The position numbers were made by a program, and so were the translations under genes. Shown here in pieces: positions 17,371 through 25,181 of a stretch of DNA of 34,851 bases. This DNA is from Methanobacteriota archaeon (GTDB taxonomy: Archaea; Thermoplasmatota; Thermoplasmata; Methanomassiliicoccales; UBA472). Location: the NCBI GenBank assembly GCA_021372315.1, contig JAJFUT010000105.1:1-34851 (forward strand), read 5' to 3'. The notes below the pieces were generated by a model. The model was not told where the DNA came from. It worked only from the letters and a program-made list of their open reading frames with translations, and searched no databases. Within the stretch, counting starts at the first letter, position 1; each line of letters opens with the position of its first letter.

Positions 17371-17388
17371 TCTCCAACCTCCTTTCCC

Positions 17389-17838
17389 TTACTTCTTCTC
17401 TCCGACCGTCACATGGACGCCTTCGCTCTTCAAGACCACGACCCTTGTCCCTTTCACGATCTCGTGGTCAGAGGTCGCGCTCCAGGAGTCATTATTGATC
17501 TTTACCTTTCCCGAAAGCATTCCTGGTCTCACATCATGAGTGACGACGCCTTCGAGACCCACGAGCGATGAAGCCACCGTTGTCTCTGGAGGGCCTGGTG
17601 GCGCGAGCTTCTGGTACATCTTAATCGTCACCAGAGTCAACGGAACGATAATCACCACGGCGATTATCGGCGAATAAACCGAGAACAGAACTTCCGGGGC
17701 CAGCATTCCGATGAATCCCATTATTATTAGGACCGTGCCAGGGACCAAAAGGAACGCTCCGGGGGACGTCAGCTCGGCTATGAGCAATACGACTCCCAAT
17801 ACGACGAACGCGAGCGATATCCCGAACTCTAATTCCAT
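17389..17838 (-). CDS. NfeD-like membrane protein
   Basis: This 149-residue protein has the short-form NfeD layout. Two or three close membrane segments (ISLAFVVLGVVLLIAELTSPG, FLLVPGTVLIIMGFIGML, SPIIAVVIIVPLTLVTIKMY) are followed by a C-terminal OB-fold domain (SLVGLEGVVTHDVRPGMLSGKVKINNDSWSA, then GTRVVVLKSEGVHVTV). NfeD OB domains bind the SPFH partner, which is the next gene. A TATA-like GTATATAGAT at 17861-17870 supports the ATG at 17838 with almost no leader. Confidence 0.9.
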   Translation of the reverse strand: MELEFGISLAFVVLGVVLLIAELTSPGAFLLVPGTVLIIMGFIGMLAPEVLFSVYSPIIAVVIIVPLTLVTIKMYQKLAPPGPPETTVASSLVGLEGVVTHDVRPGMLSGKVKINNDSWSATSDHEIVKGTRVVVLKSEGVHVTVGEKK

Positions 17839-17860
17839 GGTCGAACGGATTGAATTGAGA

Positions 17861-17870
17861 GTATATAGAT
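17861..17870 (-). promoter_or_regulatory. TATA box of the nfeD/SPFH operon
   Basis: Minus-strand ATCTATATAC is centred about 27 bases before the NfeD start codon. Confidence 0.5.
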
Positions 17871-17913
17871 ATTATTTCCCATTTAGGAGAATGCTGACCT
17901 AAACAGGATAATA

Positions 17914-17929
17914 TGTCTCAAGCGAGACA
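17914..17929. repeat. Perfect inverted repeat after the transporter gene
   Basis: TGTCTC-AAGC-GAGACA forms a six-pair hairpin or a dyad. It lies 25 bases past the transporter stop and about 45 bases upstream of the nfeD TATA box. It could be a transcript end for the first or an operator for the second. Confidence 0.4.
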
Positions 17930-17953
17930 CACTTGTACTTCCATGATGAATCA

Positions 17954-19252
17954 TCAGATGCTGAGGAACAGGACCGATATCAAAAGGGTGATCATCGTTA
18001 TCGGAATACCCGCCTTCATGAAGTCCTTAAGGCTCACCTCGACACCCTCAGCTGCCGCCTTCTCGACCACGATGATGTTCGCCGCCGCTCCTAGGATCGT
18101 GGCATTGCCCGCAAGGGTCGAGCTCGATGCTAGCGCCAGCCATAGGTTCGTGCTCGATATGTCCGAGACGAACGGGGCCAGCAGCATCACGGCCGGGACA
18201 TTGCTGATCAAGTTCGACAAAAGAGCTGAGAACAGAGATAGGCCACCGACGTCGTCCATCCCGTCCCCTGTGACGTTCTGGAACACGTTCATCATATCGT
18301 CCAAAAGGCCGGATGACGCGACCCCTTTCAGAAGGACGAACAGACCGATGAAGAACAAGAGCAGGGTCCAATCGACCTTCTTCACCATTCCCCCTGCGGT
18401 CACTTCCTTCTTTGTCAGCGGAAGGAGGAACAGAACCGCGGCCCCGCCTATGAAAGCTATCAGCGCCAATGGCAGTCCGAGCGGATCTGAGAATATGAAT
18501 CCCAGGAAGACCAGCGCAAGAATTCCCAGCACAAGGTAGACTGCCTTATCGACCTTCTTCCTGCAGAGCTTGGTCAACGCATCGTCACCGTCGATAGCCA
18601 TTCCGTTCTTCAAACCGAACTTGCCGATATGGACGCCATCGGTGAAGTCCTTCCTGAATATGATGTAGATGATTCCCACGGCGACCAACAATGAGACAAG
18701 GGCGATCGGTGCCAGGCCGGTGAAGAACGTGTTGAACGACATGCCCGACTGGACGGCTATGAATGCGTTCTGGGGATTGCCGACCGGCGTTGCTACGCTC
18801 CCGATGTTGGCGGCGACAGCCTCCCCCACCAGATACGGGATGGGATTCGCTTTGATGGCGATGCACGTCTTCACGACGATCGGTGTGAACAGGAGGACGA
18901 CGGCGTCGTTCAGGATAAGGGCCGAAAGGACGGCAATGACGACCATCTCAATAGCCAGCAGCTTGAACCTGGTCTGCGACCTTTTTATGATCTGTACGGC
19001 GACCCAATCGAAGAACCCGCAGAGCTCGAGCCCTACGACGATAAGCATCATGCCGAAAAGGAGCGCTAGCGTGCCTAGATCGATGGCCTCAAGCGCATCC
19101 GTGGTCGAGACGACTCCAAGGAGCACCATCAATGCTGCGCCGAAGAGAACGACGGCGTAACGTTCCAGTACTACGAACTTCAGGTTCCTCACGGAAATAA
19201 GTAGATACGTGGGAACGAATATCAACAGGGCGAGGAGCGCCGCCGATTCCAT
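17954..19252 (-). CDS. ArsB/NhaD-type ion transporter
   Basis: This 432-residue protein is a polytopic membrane transporter of the IT superfamily (ArsB arsenite permease, NhaD, citrate/anion permeases). About eleven hydrophobic segments can be counted. The signature loops of each half are visible: LILNDAVVLLFTPIV with EAVAANIGSVATPVGNPQN in the first, and SNLISNVPAVMLLAPF with SSTLAGNATILGAAANIIVVEKA in the second. The substrate cannot be read off the sequence: arsenite, sodium/proton exchange or an organic anion are all possible, and no ars gene is adjacent. A TATA-like box (19275-19284) lies 27 bases before the ATG. An Lrp/AsnC-type regulator gene lies just upstream on the same strand and may control it. 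Confidence 0.85.
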   Translation of the reverse strand: MESAALLALLIFVPTYLLISVRNLKFVVLERYAVVLFGAALMVLLGVVSTTDALEAIDLGTLALLFGMMLIVVGLELCGFFDWVAVQIIKRSQTRFKLLAIEMVVIAVLSALILNDAVVLLFTPIVVKTCIAIKANPIPYLVGEAVAANIGSVATPVGNPQNAFIAVQSGMSFNTFFTGLAPIALVSLLVAVGIIYIIFRKDFTDGVHIGKFGLKNGMAIDGDDALTKLCRKKVDKAVYLVLGILALVFLGFIFSDPLGLPLALIAFIGGAAVLFLLPLTKKEVTAGGMVKKVDWTLLLFFIGLFVLLKGVASSGLLDDMMNVFQNVTGDGMDDVGGLSLFSALLSNLISNVPAVMLLAPFVSDISSTNLWLALASSSTLAGNATILGAAANIIVVEKAAAEGVEVSLKDFMKAGIPITMITLLISVLFLSI

Positions 19253-19274
19253 CGGGATGCCTTATCATCCGAGG

Positions 19275-19284
19275 TTTATAATAA
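19275..19284 (-). promoter_or_regulatory. TATA box of the transporter gene
   Basis: The minus strand reads TTATTATAAA, centred 27 bases before the ATG at 19252. Confidence 0.5.
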
Positions 19285-19304
19285 GCTGTTCGATTCAACC
19301 CAGT

Positions 19305-19321
19305 TATTTATATTATAAATA
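19305..19321. promoter_or_regulatory. AT-rich palindrome, candidate operator
   Basis: TATTTATA-T-TATAAATA is an eight-base inverted repeat around one base. It sits between the Lrp-type gene and the transporter promoter, about 20 bases upstream of the TATA box. Lrp/AsnC proteins often bind AT-rich dyads, so it may be the operator through which the neighbour acts. It could equally be a second TATA element. Confidence 0.4.
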
Positions 19322-19338
19322 TAAGATAATCAAGCGGC

Positions 19339-19779
19339 TCAGACACCGGGACTCCTGACAACGTGGTCGAGCACCCTCATTATCTCAAGGTTCTCGAACC
19401 CCAGCGTCCTGATCCTCTTGTCGATCAGGTTCAGGAGCTCCACGTCGTTCTCTGTCATCAGCCTGAACATGAACCTCCGCTCGCCCGTCGTGTGCAGGAC
19501 TTCGGTCACGTTGTCGATGCTCAGCAACCCAGAGACCCCCACCATCTCTCTTTCGGGAGGGAGGTCGGCGGCGATGTATGCGTCACTGCCTATGCCTACC
19601 CTGGACTCGTTGACGACCGCGGAATAGCCGACGATCGTTCTGTCCTCCTCCATGCGCTTGATCCTGTCCCTGATCGTTGACGGAGATCGGTCCAAGATGC
19701 TTCCGATCTCCTCGTTGGTGAGCTTGCCGTTCCTCTGCAGGATCTCCAATATCCGTTGGTCAAGATCATCTTGGGACAT
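19339..19779 (-). CDS. Lrp/AsnC family transcriptional regulator
   Basis: This 146-residue protein has the standard two domains. The N-terminal winged helix is DLDQRILEILQRNGKLTNEEIGSILDRSPSTIRDRIKRMEEDRTIVGYSAVVN. The C-terminal RAM/ligand-binding domain (about 65-140) has GVSGLLSIDNVTEVLHTTGERRFMFRLMTENDVELLNLI. Members form octamers and respond to amino acids or related ligands; the ligand here is unknown. I start it at the ATG at 19779, not the TTG one codon earlier, since a TATA-like TTCTTAAGA lies about 25 bases upstream. The likely target is the transporter gene downstream, itself, or both. Confidence 0.9.
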   Translation of the reverse strand: MSQDDLDQRILEILQRNGKLTNEEIGSILDRSPSTIRDRIKRMEEDRTIVGYSAVVNESRVGIGSDAYIAADLPPEREMVGVSGLLSIDNVTEVLHTTGERRFMFRLMTENDVELLNLIDKRIRTLGFENLEIMRVLDHVVRSPGV

Positions 19780-19819
19780 CAATGAACACTATCGGGGCGT
19801 TCGGTCTTAAGAATTTGCC

Positions 19820-20530
19820 TCATCTGACATCGTCTCTCTGCTTCAGGGCATCTTTCAATATCCTCCGGTGGTCCGAGGCCATCTCCGGGAGATCACCGAT
19901 GCTGAAAAGATGAACACTGGCAGCGTCATCCCCCGAGACAAGCTTTCCGCCAATGACCTCCAGGTTGAACGCGATCGTGACGAAGTGGCCACGGGGGTCC
20001 CTGTCCGGGTCTGAATACACGCCGCTCAGGCCGACGATCCTCGTTTCCAGACCGGTCTCCTCCATCATCTCCCTCACGACGCAATCCTCGACGCGCTCTC
20101 CATGCTCAACGATGCCTCCTGGCAGCGCATACATGCCCTTGAACGGCTCCCTGCCTCTACTGATGAGCACGACCTTGCCATCATGAACGATGATGCCATC
20201 GGTGGTCAGCCAAGGCCTTTTCCACAGGTTCTCGAGCTGGCCTTCAAGCACTTTCTGCCTGATCTGATATGTGTCCAGCGCTTCCTTTCCAAGGTCGGTG
20301 AGAGAGGCCTCGTTCCCATCGAGCACGATCAGGTCTCCAAGCTCGTTCCCGTTCAGGGAATCGATGGAACCGGCGACATCACCGTCAGGGATGCCCATAC
20401 GCTTGGAGATGGCAAGCAGCGAGCCATAAGAATCGACCAATTCGAGCAATCTTGCGCCTTCGGCGTCAAGGACGACGTGGCCATCCTTCCTGAGCACCAG
20501 CTCGCAAACTGACTCAAAAGGCATCGACAT
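19820..20530 (-). CDS. Winged-helix/Nudix fusion protein
   Basis: This 236-residue protein joins two modules. The N-terminal 85 residues resemble a ModE-like winged helix (ELVLRKDGHVVLDAEGARLLELVDSYGSLLAISKRMGIPDGDVAGSID). The C-terminal 135 residues are a Nudix hydrolase with a full Nudix box (GGIVEHGERVEDCVVREMMEETGL) after the typical ISRGREPFKGMYALP. Nudix enzymes cut nucleoside diphosphates linked to another group; some, such as NrtR, act as ligand sensors fused to a DNA-binding domain. The complete box suggests activity. The frame is open to 20581, but a TATA-like box lies inside that part, so I start at 20530 (MSMPFESVCEL). Confidence 0.8.
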   Translation of the reverse strand: MSMPFESVCELVLRKDGHVVLDAEGARLLELVDSYGSLLAISKRMGIPDGDVAGSIDSLNGNELGDLIVLDGNEASLTDLGKEALDTYQIRQKVLEGQLENLWKRPWLTTDGIIVHDGKVVLISRGREPFKGMYALPGGIVEHGERVEDCVVREMMEETGLETRIVGLSGVYSDPDRDPRGHFVTIAFNLEVIGGKLVSGDDAASVHLFSIGDLPEMASDHRRILKDALKQRDDVR

Positions 20531-20547
20531 CCAGTAATGTTTGATGG

Positions 20548-20559
20548 GATTTATTATTA
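20548..20559. promoter_or_regulatory. Shared TATA-like box between the Nudix gene and nog1
   Basis: GATTTATTATTA lies about 23 bases before the Nudix start (20530, minus) and about 31 bases before the nog1 start (20584, plus). One AT-rich element may serve both directions, with two nearly leaderless mRNAs. Confidence 0.4.
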
Positions 20560-20583
20560 CCCCCTGATGCTTACGTTCCATTC

Positions 20584-21582
20584 GTGTTGAACTTTAGAAA
20601 AATGCTTCCCACGATCATGATGCCCCAGGAGATATTGGACAAGGCGTTCCTCCGCGTGTCCAAGATCGACGCGTCGGGCCATTCCAAATTCGATATGATC
20701 AAGAACAAGTCGATCGCCAGGATCAACGCGGCGGGTGATATCGTCCACACCACCCTCATGAAGTACAACCGGGCCTTCCCGAGCGTCAATGAGAGGGAAG
20801 GGTTCATGGTCGAGCTCATGTGCGTCCTGGTGGACATGGACAAGCTCAAGATCGCCCTGTCCAGGGTCGAATGGGGCGCAGACAAGGTCATGGACCTGAG
20901 ACGGGTGTATGACCGGAAGATCAAGGGCACTCACAACCTGGACGAGCTGGACAACGCACGAAAGGAATATTACGGCAGGGTATCGTCCATCGTCTGGAGG
21001 GTGGAGCCCCATTTGAAATACCTCGCCTATGCCAGGGACGAGTTCCGCAAGATCCCTATAGTCGACGAGGAGATGGACACCATAGTCGTCGCCGGCTTCC
21101 CGAACGTTGGCAAGAGCCAACTGGTCGACAGGATATCTACCGCGAAGCCCGAGATCGCGGCCTACCCGTTCACTACCCAGGGCATAGGGATCGGCGTGTA
21201 CACGTCCGGCTACAGGAAGTTCCAGATCATCGACACGCCAGGTCTGCTCGACAGGCCCCTGGAGGACAGGAACGCCATCGAACTTCAGGCCATCCTTGCC
21301 TTGAAGTATCTATCGGACATGATCGTCTTCGTGCTAGATCCTTCGGAGACAGCAGGTTATACGATCGAGCAGCAGGAAAGGTTGCTGGCATCGGTGAAGG
21401 TGAACTTCCCGGACGTCTACATCCTCGAGGTGGAGAACAAGGTCGATGTCCTAAGGACGGAGAGCGACCGCCTGAAGATGTCGGCGATGACGGGTGAAGG
21501 CGTACCCGAGCTACTCGATGAGATGATGAAGTTCTTCAGATTGAGGGAAAAGCAGTCGATGCCGTCGGAACCGAGCGAATGA
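20584..21582 (+). CDS. Nog1-type GTPase
   Basis: This 332-residue protein is the archaeal form of Nog1, an OBG-like GTPase linked to large-subunit assembly. The N-terminal helical domain (about 1-160, with PQEILDKAFLRVSKI and YDRKIKGTHNLDELD) precedes the G domain: GFPNVGKSQLVDRIS (G1), PFTTQGIGIGVY (G2), IIDTPGLLDRP (G3), ENKVDV (G4) and SAMTGEGV (G5). It lacks the long C-terminal part of eukaryotic Nog1, as usual in archaea. The start is GTG at 20584, or ATG at 20602; the first keeps the family-like NFRKMLPTI. polC follows 40 bases later, so they are probably co-transcribed. Confidence 0.9.
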   Translation: MLNFRKMLPTIMMPQEILDKAFLRVSKIDASGHSKFDMIKNKSIARINAAGDIVHTTLMKYNRAFPSVNEREGFMVELMCVLVDMDKLKIALSRVEWGADKVMDLRRVYDRKIKGTHNLDELDNARKEYYGRVSSIVWRVEPHLKYLAYARDEFRKIPIVDEEMDTIVVAGFPNVGKSQLVDRISTAKPEIAAYPFTTQGIGIGVYTSGYRKFQIIDTPGLLDRPLEDRNAIELQAILALKYLSDMIVFVLDPSETAGYTIEQQERLLASVKVNFPDVYILEVENKVDVLRTESDRLKMSAMTGEGVPELLDEMMKFFRLREKQSMPSEPSE

Positions 21583-21622
21583 GCACCGAAAATGACATCT
21601 CCCTTGATGGAGGGGAAAATAA

Positions 21623-24600
21623 ATGAGCGAGCTGGCCTGTAGCGAGGAGATGAGGAGATACTTCCAGAACCTGTTCAGGGACACCAACAGGTGCTATGAC
21701 ATCGCCACCAGGGCGAGGGAGGTAGGCTACGACCCGGAGGTGTTCATAGAAATACCCCAGGCCGAGGACCTTGCCGCCAGGGTCGAGAAGCAGTTGTCAG
21801 ATTTTAACGTCGAAGGTGTGGCGGACATCATCCGCGATCTGAGCTCGAAGCATGAGAGCAGGGAGGAAGTGTCGCTTCTCGTCGCCAAAGAGGTCGCCAG
21901 ATGGCCTGCCAAGACCAGAGAGGAGGCGATCGACAGGGCCGTCAGGGTAGGTCTCTCGGTACTTACCGAGGGCATACTGGTCGCCCCGATAGTGGGGATC
22001 GGTGCCATCAAGATCGGGAAGAACTTCGACGGGACGGAGTACGTCTCGCTATTCTTCAATGGGCCCATCAGGTCAGCTGGCGGTACCGGCCAGGCAATGA
22101 GCGTCCTCATTGCGGACATCGTTCGAAGGGAGTTCGATATCGGCATTTACAAACCAGAACAGGGAGAGATCGAGAGGCTCAAGGAAGAGATCCCCCTCTA
22201 CAAGAGATGCCAGCATCTTCAGTACGTGCCGACGAACGATGAGATCGACCTCATCTACAAGAACTGCCCGGTCTGCGTCGATGGCGAGAAGACCGAGGAC
22301 ATGGAGATATCTGGTTTCAGGAACCTTCCCCGCATAAAGACGAACTGCGTCCGGGGAGGCGTATGCCTCGTCATCGCCGAAGGTCTTTGCCAGAAGGCCC
22401 CGAAGATCGAGAAGCACGTCAAGAAGCTGGGGATCGACGGTTGGGGGTTCATCTCCGAGTACGTCAAAAAGAAGAAGGGGACCGGCGACAAGGACAGCAA
22501 GAAGATCGAGCCCAGCTACAAGTACCTCGAGGATATCGTGGCAGGCCGTCCAGCCTTCAGCCATCCGTCGAAGGCTGGCGGATTGAGGTTGCGGTATGGC
22601 CGGGGGAGGACGACAGGCCTTGCAGCGCTCGCCATCAACCCAGCCACGATGTACGCCGTCGATTCGTTCCTGGCGATAGGCACACAGATCAAGATCGAGA
22701 GGCCCGGCAAGGCCGGAGCAGTGACGCCTTGCAGTGAGATCGAGGGACCGATCATCTTGCTCGATGATAATTCGATGGTGCAGTGCAACACCGTCGAAGA
22801 ATGGTTCGCGGTCCAATCCAGGATGAGAGAGATCGTGGACCTGGGGGAGGTGCTGCTCCCCTATGGAGAGTTCTCCGAGAACAACCACGTCCTGGTCCAG
22901 GGAGATTACGCGATTGAGTGGTACAAGCAGGAGCTGCTAGAGGCGTCGAAGTGGGAGCTTCCGGACGATTGGATGGATCCTTCGTTCGAGAGGGCCATGG
23001 AGCTGTCGAGGACCTATGATGTGCCATTACACCCCCGTTATAATCTCTTCTGGTACGACATACAACTTGATGAGCTCAAGGCTCTCAGAGCCGACGTGCT
23101 GGCCACCGGTCACATGTGCGAGGGCAGGTTACACGTCTCTCTTGGCTCGGACGCGAAACGCGCACTTGAGAACCTAGGGGCGCTCCATCAGATGATATCG
23201 GGCGAGGTCGTACTGGACCATTATGCGCTCCCGCTGCTATCCGGGCTGGGCCTCGTCCCGTCTGCCGACCATATCGTCGAGATGCGACCCCTGGAGGGAG
23301 CGAGCTCCATCGCCGCCGTATCTGGTGCCATGGGCATCACCGTCCGCCCGCGGGCGGTGACGAGGATAGGCACGAGGATGGCCCGCCCCGAGAAGGCGAA
23401 GGACCGGAGGATGAAACCTCCGCCGCACGTGCTCTTCCCGATCGGCAAAAAGGGAGGTCCCCAGAGACTTCTGGACAAGGCCGTCGAGTGCAAGAACATC
23501 AAGGTCCAGCTCGGGATAAGGACATGTCCCGAATGCGAGAACTCCAATACCGTCTCCTGCCGCTGCGAATGCGGCCACCACACGGAGGTGAGAAGCCAGC
23601 CGGACGAGATATCGATCCCGATCGCCGCAATGTACGAGGACGCGCTGGCCAATCTCGGCGAGAGCATCGGTCCCACGAAGATCAAGTGCGTCGAGGGGCT
23701 GATATCCAAGGACAAGACCCCGGAACCTCTGGAAAAGGGCATTCTGCGCAAGAAGTACGACATCTTCGTCAACAAGGACGGTACGATAAGGTTCGATCTG
23801 ACCGACGTTCCGCTCACCCATTTCAAGCCTAGGGAGATCGGGCTCACGGTCGAGAAGGCGCGCGAGCTCGGGTACGAGAAGGACACGCACGACCAGCCCC
23901 TCGTCAGCGTAGACCAGGTATGCGAACTGAAGGTCCAGGACATCGTTCCTTCCATATCTTGCGGCGATTTCATGGTCAACGTTTCGAAGTTCGTCGACGA
24001 CGAGCTGACGAAGTTCTATCATATGGATTCATTTTACAAGGCCAGCACGAGGGACGACCTCATCGGCCAACTGGCCATCGGCCTTGCCCCGCACACGTCC
24101 GGAGGGATATTGTGCAGGATCATCGGGTTCACGAAGGCCAGCGTGTGCTATGGCCACCCTTTCTATCACGCCGCGAAGAGAAGGAACGCGGATGGCGACG
24201 AGGACAGCGTCTCACTGCTGATGGACTGCCTACTGAACTTCTCAAGGTCGTACCTACCAGACTCGAGGGGCGGGCTAATGGACGCGCCGCTCATTCTGGC
24301 CATCAGGCTGGACCCCAACGAGATCGACAAGGAGGCGCATAACATCGACGTCCTCTGGGAATATCCATTGGAGTTCTACAACGCGACGATGGAGATGAAG
24401 CATCCGAGGGAAGTCCAGGGGTCCATGGACATCGTTGCGGACAGGGTCAAGTCCCTGCTCCAGTACGAAGGGTTCGGATACACGCATGACACGACCGACA
24501 TATCCGAAGGGCCGATAGAATCCTCATACAAGACGTTGGGCTCGATGGCGGTAAAGATGAAGGCCCAGCTGAGACTGGCCAAGATCATAAGGGCGGTCGA

Positions 24601-25138
24601 TGAAAGGGACGTCGCCAAGAGGATAATCTCGAAGCACCTCCTGCCCGACCTGATAGGCAATCTTAGCAGCTTTTCCAGCCAGTCCGTGAGATGCACGAAG
24701 TGCGGGGCGAAGTACCGCCGAGTGCCCTTAAGGGGGACATGCTACTGCGGCAACAAGCTCAACCTTACGGTGTACGAGGCCAGCGTGAAGAAGTACCTGG
24801 CAATCGCCAAGAAGGTAGGGGCGGACTTCGACATACCGAACTACATCCAGCAAAGGGTCGGCATCATCGAGGAGAGCATTCGGTCGGTCTTCGGGAACGC
24901 TGACACCAACATGAACATCGATTTCGATTCCCTTGACGAGGCCGACACGTCCGTTGTGACCGAGGAGGTCCAGGTGGCGAAGGCATCCACGCTGGACGAG
25001 TTCACGACCATGACGATCATGCCACCGGAGGACCACGTGGTCAGCCCGGACGACGATCCCGAGTTCGAGCCATCGCCTGTGATCTGCGAGCCGGCGCCGA
25101 AGACGAAGAAGGCATGCAACCTCGATGACTTCTTCTAA
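21623..25138 (+). CDS. polC: DNA polymerase II (PolD) large subunit DP2
   Basis: This 1171-residue protein is the catalytic subunit of the euryarchaeal replicative polymerase PolD. The N-terminal region begins YFQNLFRDTNRCYDIATRAR. The FFNGPIRSAGGTGQAMSVLIAD block is present, zinc-binding cysteines occur at CPVCVDG (near 217) and CPECENSNTVSCRCECGHH (near 634), and the active-site acidic motif NADGDEDS lies near residue 857. There is no intein. A final zinc module (CTKCGAKYRRVPLRGTCYCG, near 1025) is followed by an acidic disordered tail that ends in CNLDDFF, a PCNA-binding (PIP-like) motif. A GGAGGGG site precedes the ATG. The small subunit gene is not in the window. Confidence 0.96.
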   Translation: MSELACSEEMRRYFQNLFRDTNRCYDIATRAREVGYDPEVFIEIPQAEDLAARVEKQLSDFNVEGVADIIRDLSSKHESREEVSLLVAKEVARWPAKTREEAIDRAVRVGLSVLTEGILVAPIVGIGAIKIGKNFDGTEYVSLFFNGPIRSAGGTGQAMSVLIADIVRREFDIGIYKPEQGEIERLKEEIPLYKRCQHLQYVPTNDEIDLIYKNCPVCVDGEKTEDMEISGFRNLPRIKTNCVRGGVCLVIAEGLCQKAPKIEKHVKKLGIDGWGFISEYVKKKKGTGDKDSKKIEPSYKYLEDIVAGRPAFSHPSKAGGLRLRYGRGRTTGLAALAINPATMYAVDSFLAIGTQIKIERPGKAGAVTPCSEIEGPIILLDDNSMVQCNTVEEWFAVQSRMREIVDLGEVLLPYGEFSENNHVLVQGDYAIEWYKQELLEASKWELPDDWMDPSFERAMELSRTYDVPLHPRYNLFWYDIQLDELKALRADVLATGHMCEGRLHVSLGSDAKRALENLGALHQMISGEVVLDHYALPLLSGLGLVPSADHIVEMRPLEGASSIAAVSGAMGITVRPRAVTRIGTRMARPEKAKDRRMKPPPHVLFPIGKKGGPQRLLDKAVECKNIKVQLGIRTCPECENSNTVSCRCECGHHTEVRSQPDEISIPIAAMYEDALANLGESIGPTKIKCVEGLISKDKTPEPLEKGILRKKYDIFVNKDGTIRFDLTDVPLTHFKPREIGLTVEKARELGYEKDTHDQPLVSVDQVCELKVQDIVPSISCGDFMVNVSKFVDDELTKFYHMDSFYKASTRDDLIGQLAIGLAPHTSGGILCRIIGFTKASVCYGHPFYHAAKRRNADGDEDSVSLLMDCLLNFSRSYLPDSRGGLMDAPLILAIRLDPNEIDKEAHNIDVLWEYPLEFYNATMEMKHPREVQGSMDIVADRVKSLLQYEGFGYTHDTTDISEGPIESSYKTLGSMAVKMKAQLRLAKIIRAVDERDVAKRIISKHLLPDLIGNLSSFSSQSVRCTKCGAKYRRVPLRGTCYCGNKLNLTVYEASVKKYLAIAKKVGADFDIPNYIQQRVGIIEESIRSVFGNADTNMNIDFDSLDEADTSVVTEEVQVAKASTLDEFTTMTIMPPEDHVVSPDDDPEFEPSPVICEPAPKTKKACNLDDFF

Positions 25139-25144
25139 GCAAAT

Positions 25145-25151
25145 AAAAAAA
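25145..25151 (-). terminator. Oligo-T end of the rps13-rpo3 operon
   Basis: Seven A on the plus strand are TTTTTTT on the minus strand, about 30 bases past the rpo3 stop. It lies directly after the convergent polC gene. Confidence 0.45.
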
Positions 25152-25181
25152 TGAAAGAAAGTAAGGGATTTGTTAAGGTGT

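Noticed and set aside
21623-25138. Possible intein in polC
   Set aside because: The protein has normal DP2 length and all conserved blocks are uninterrupted.
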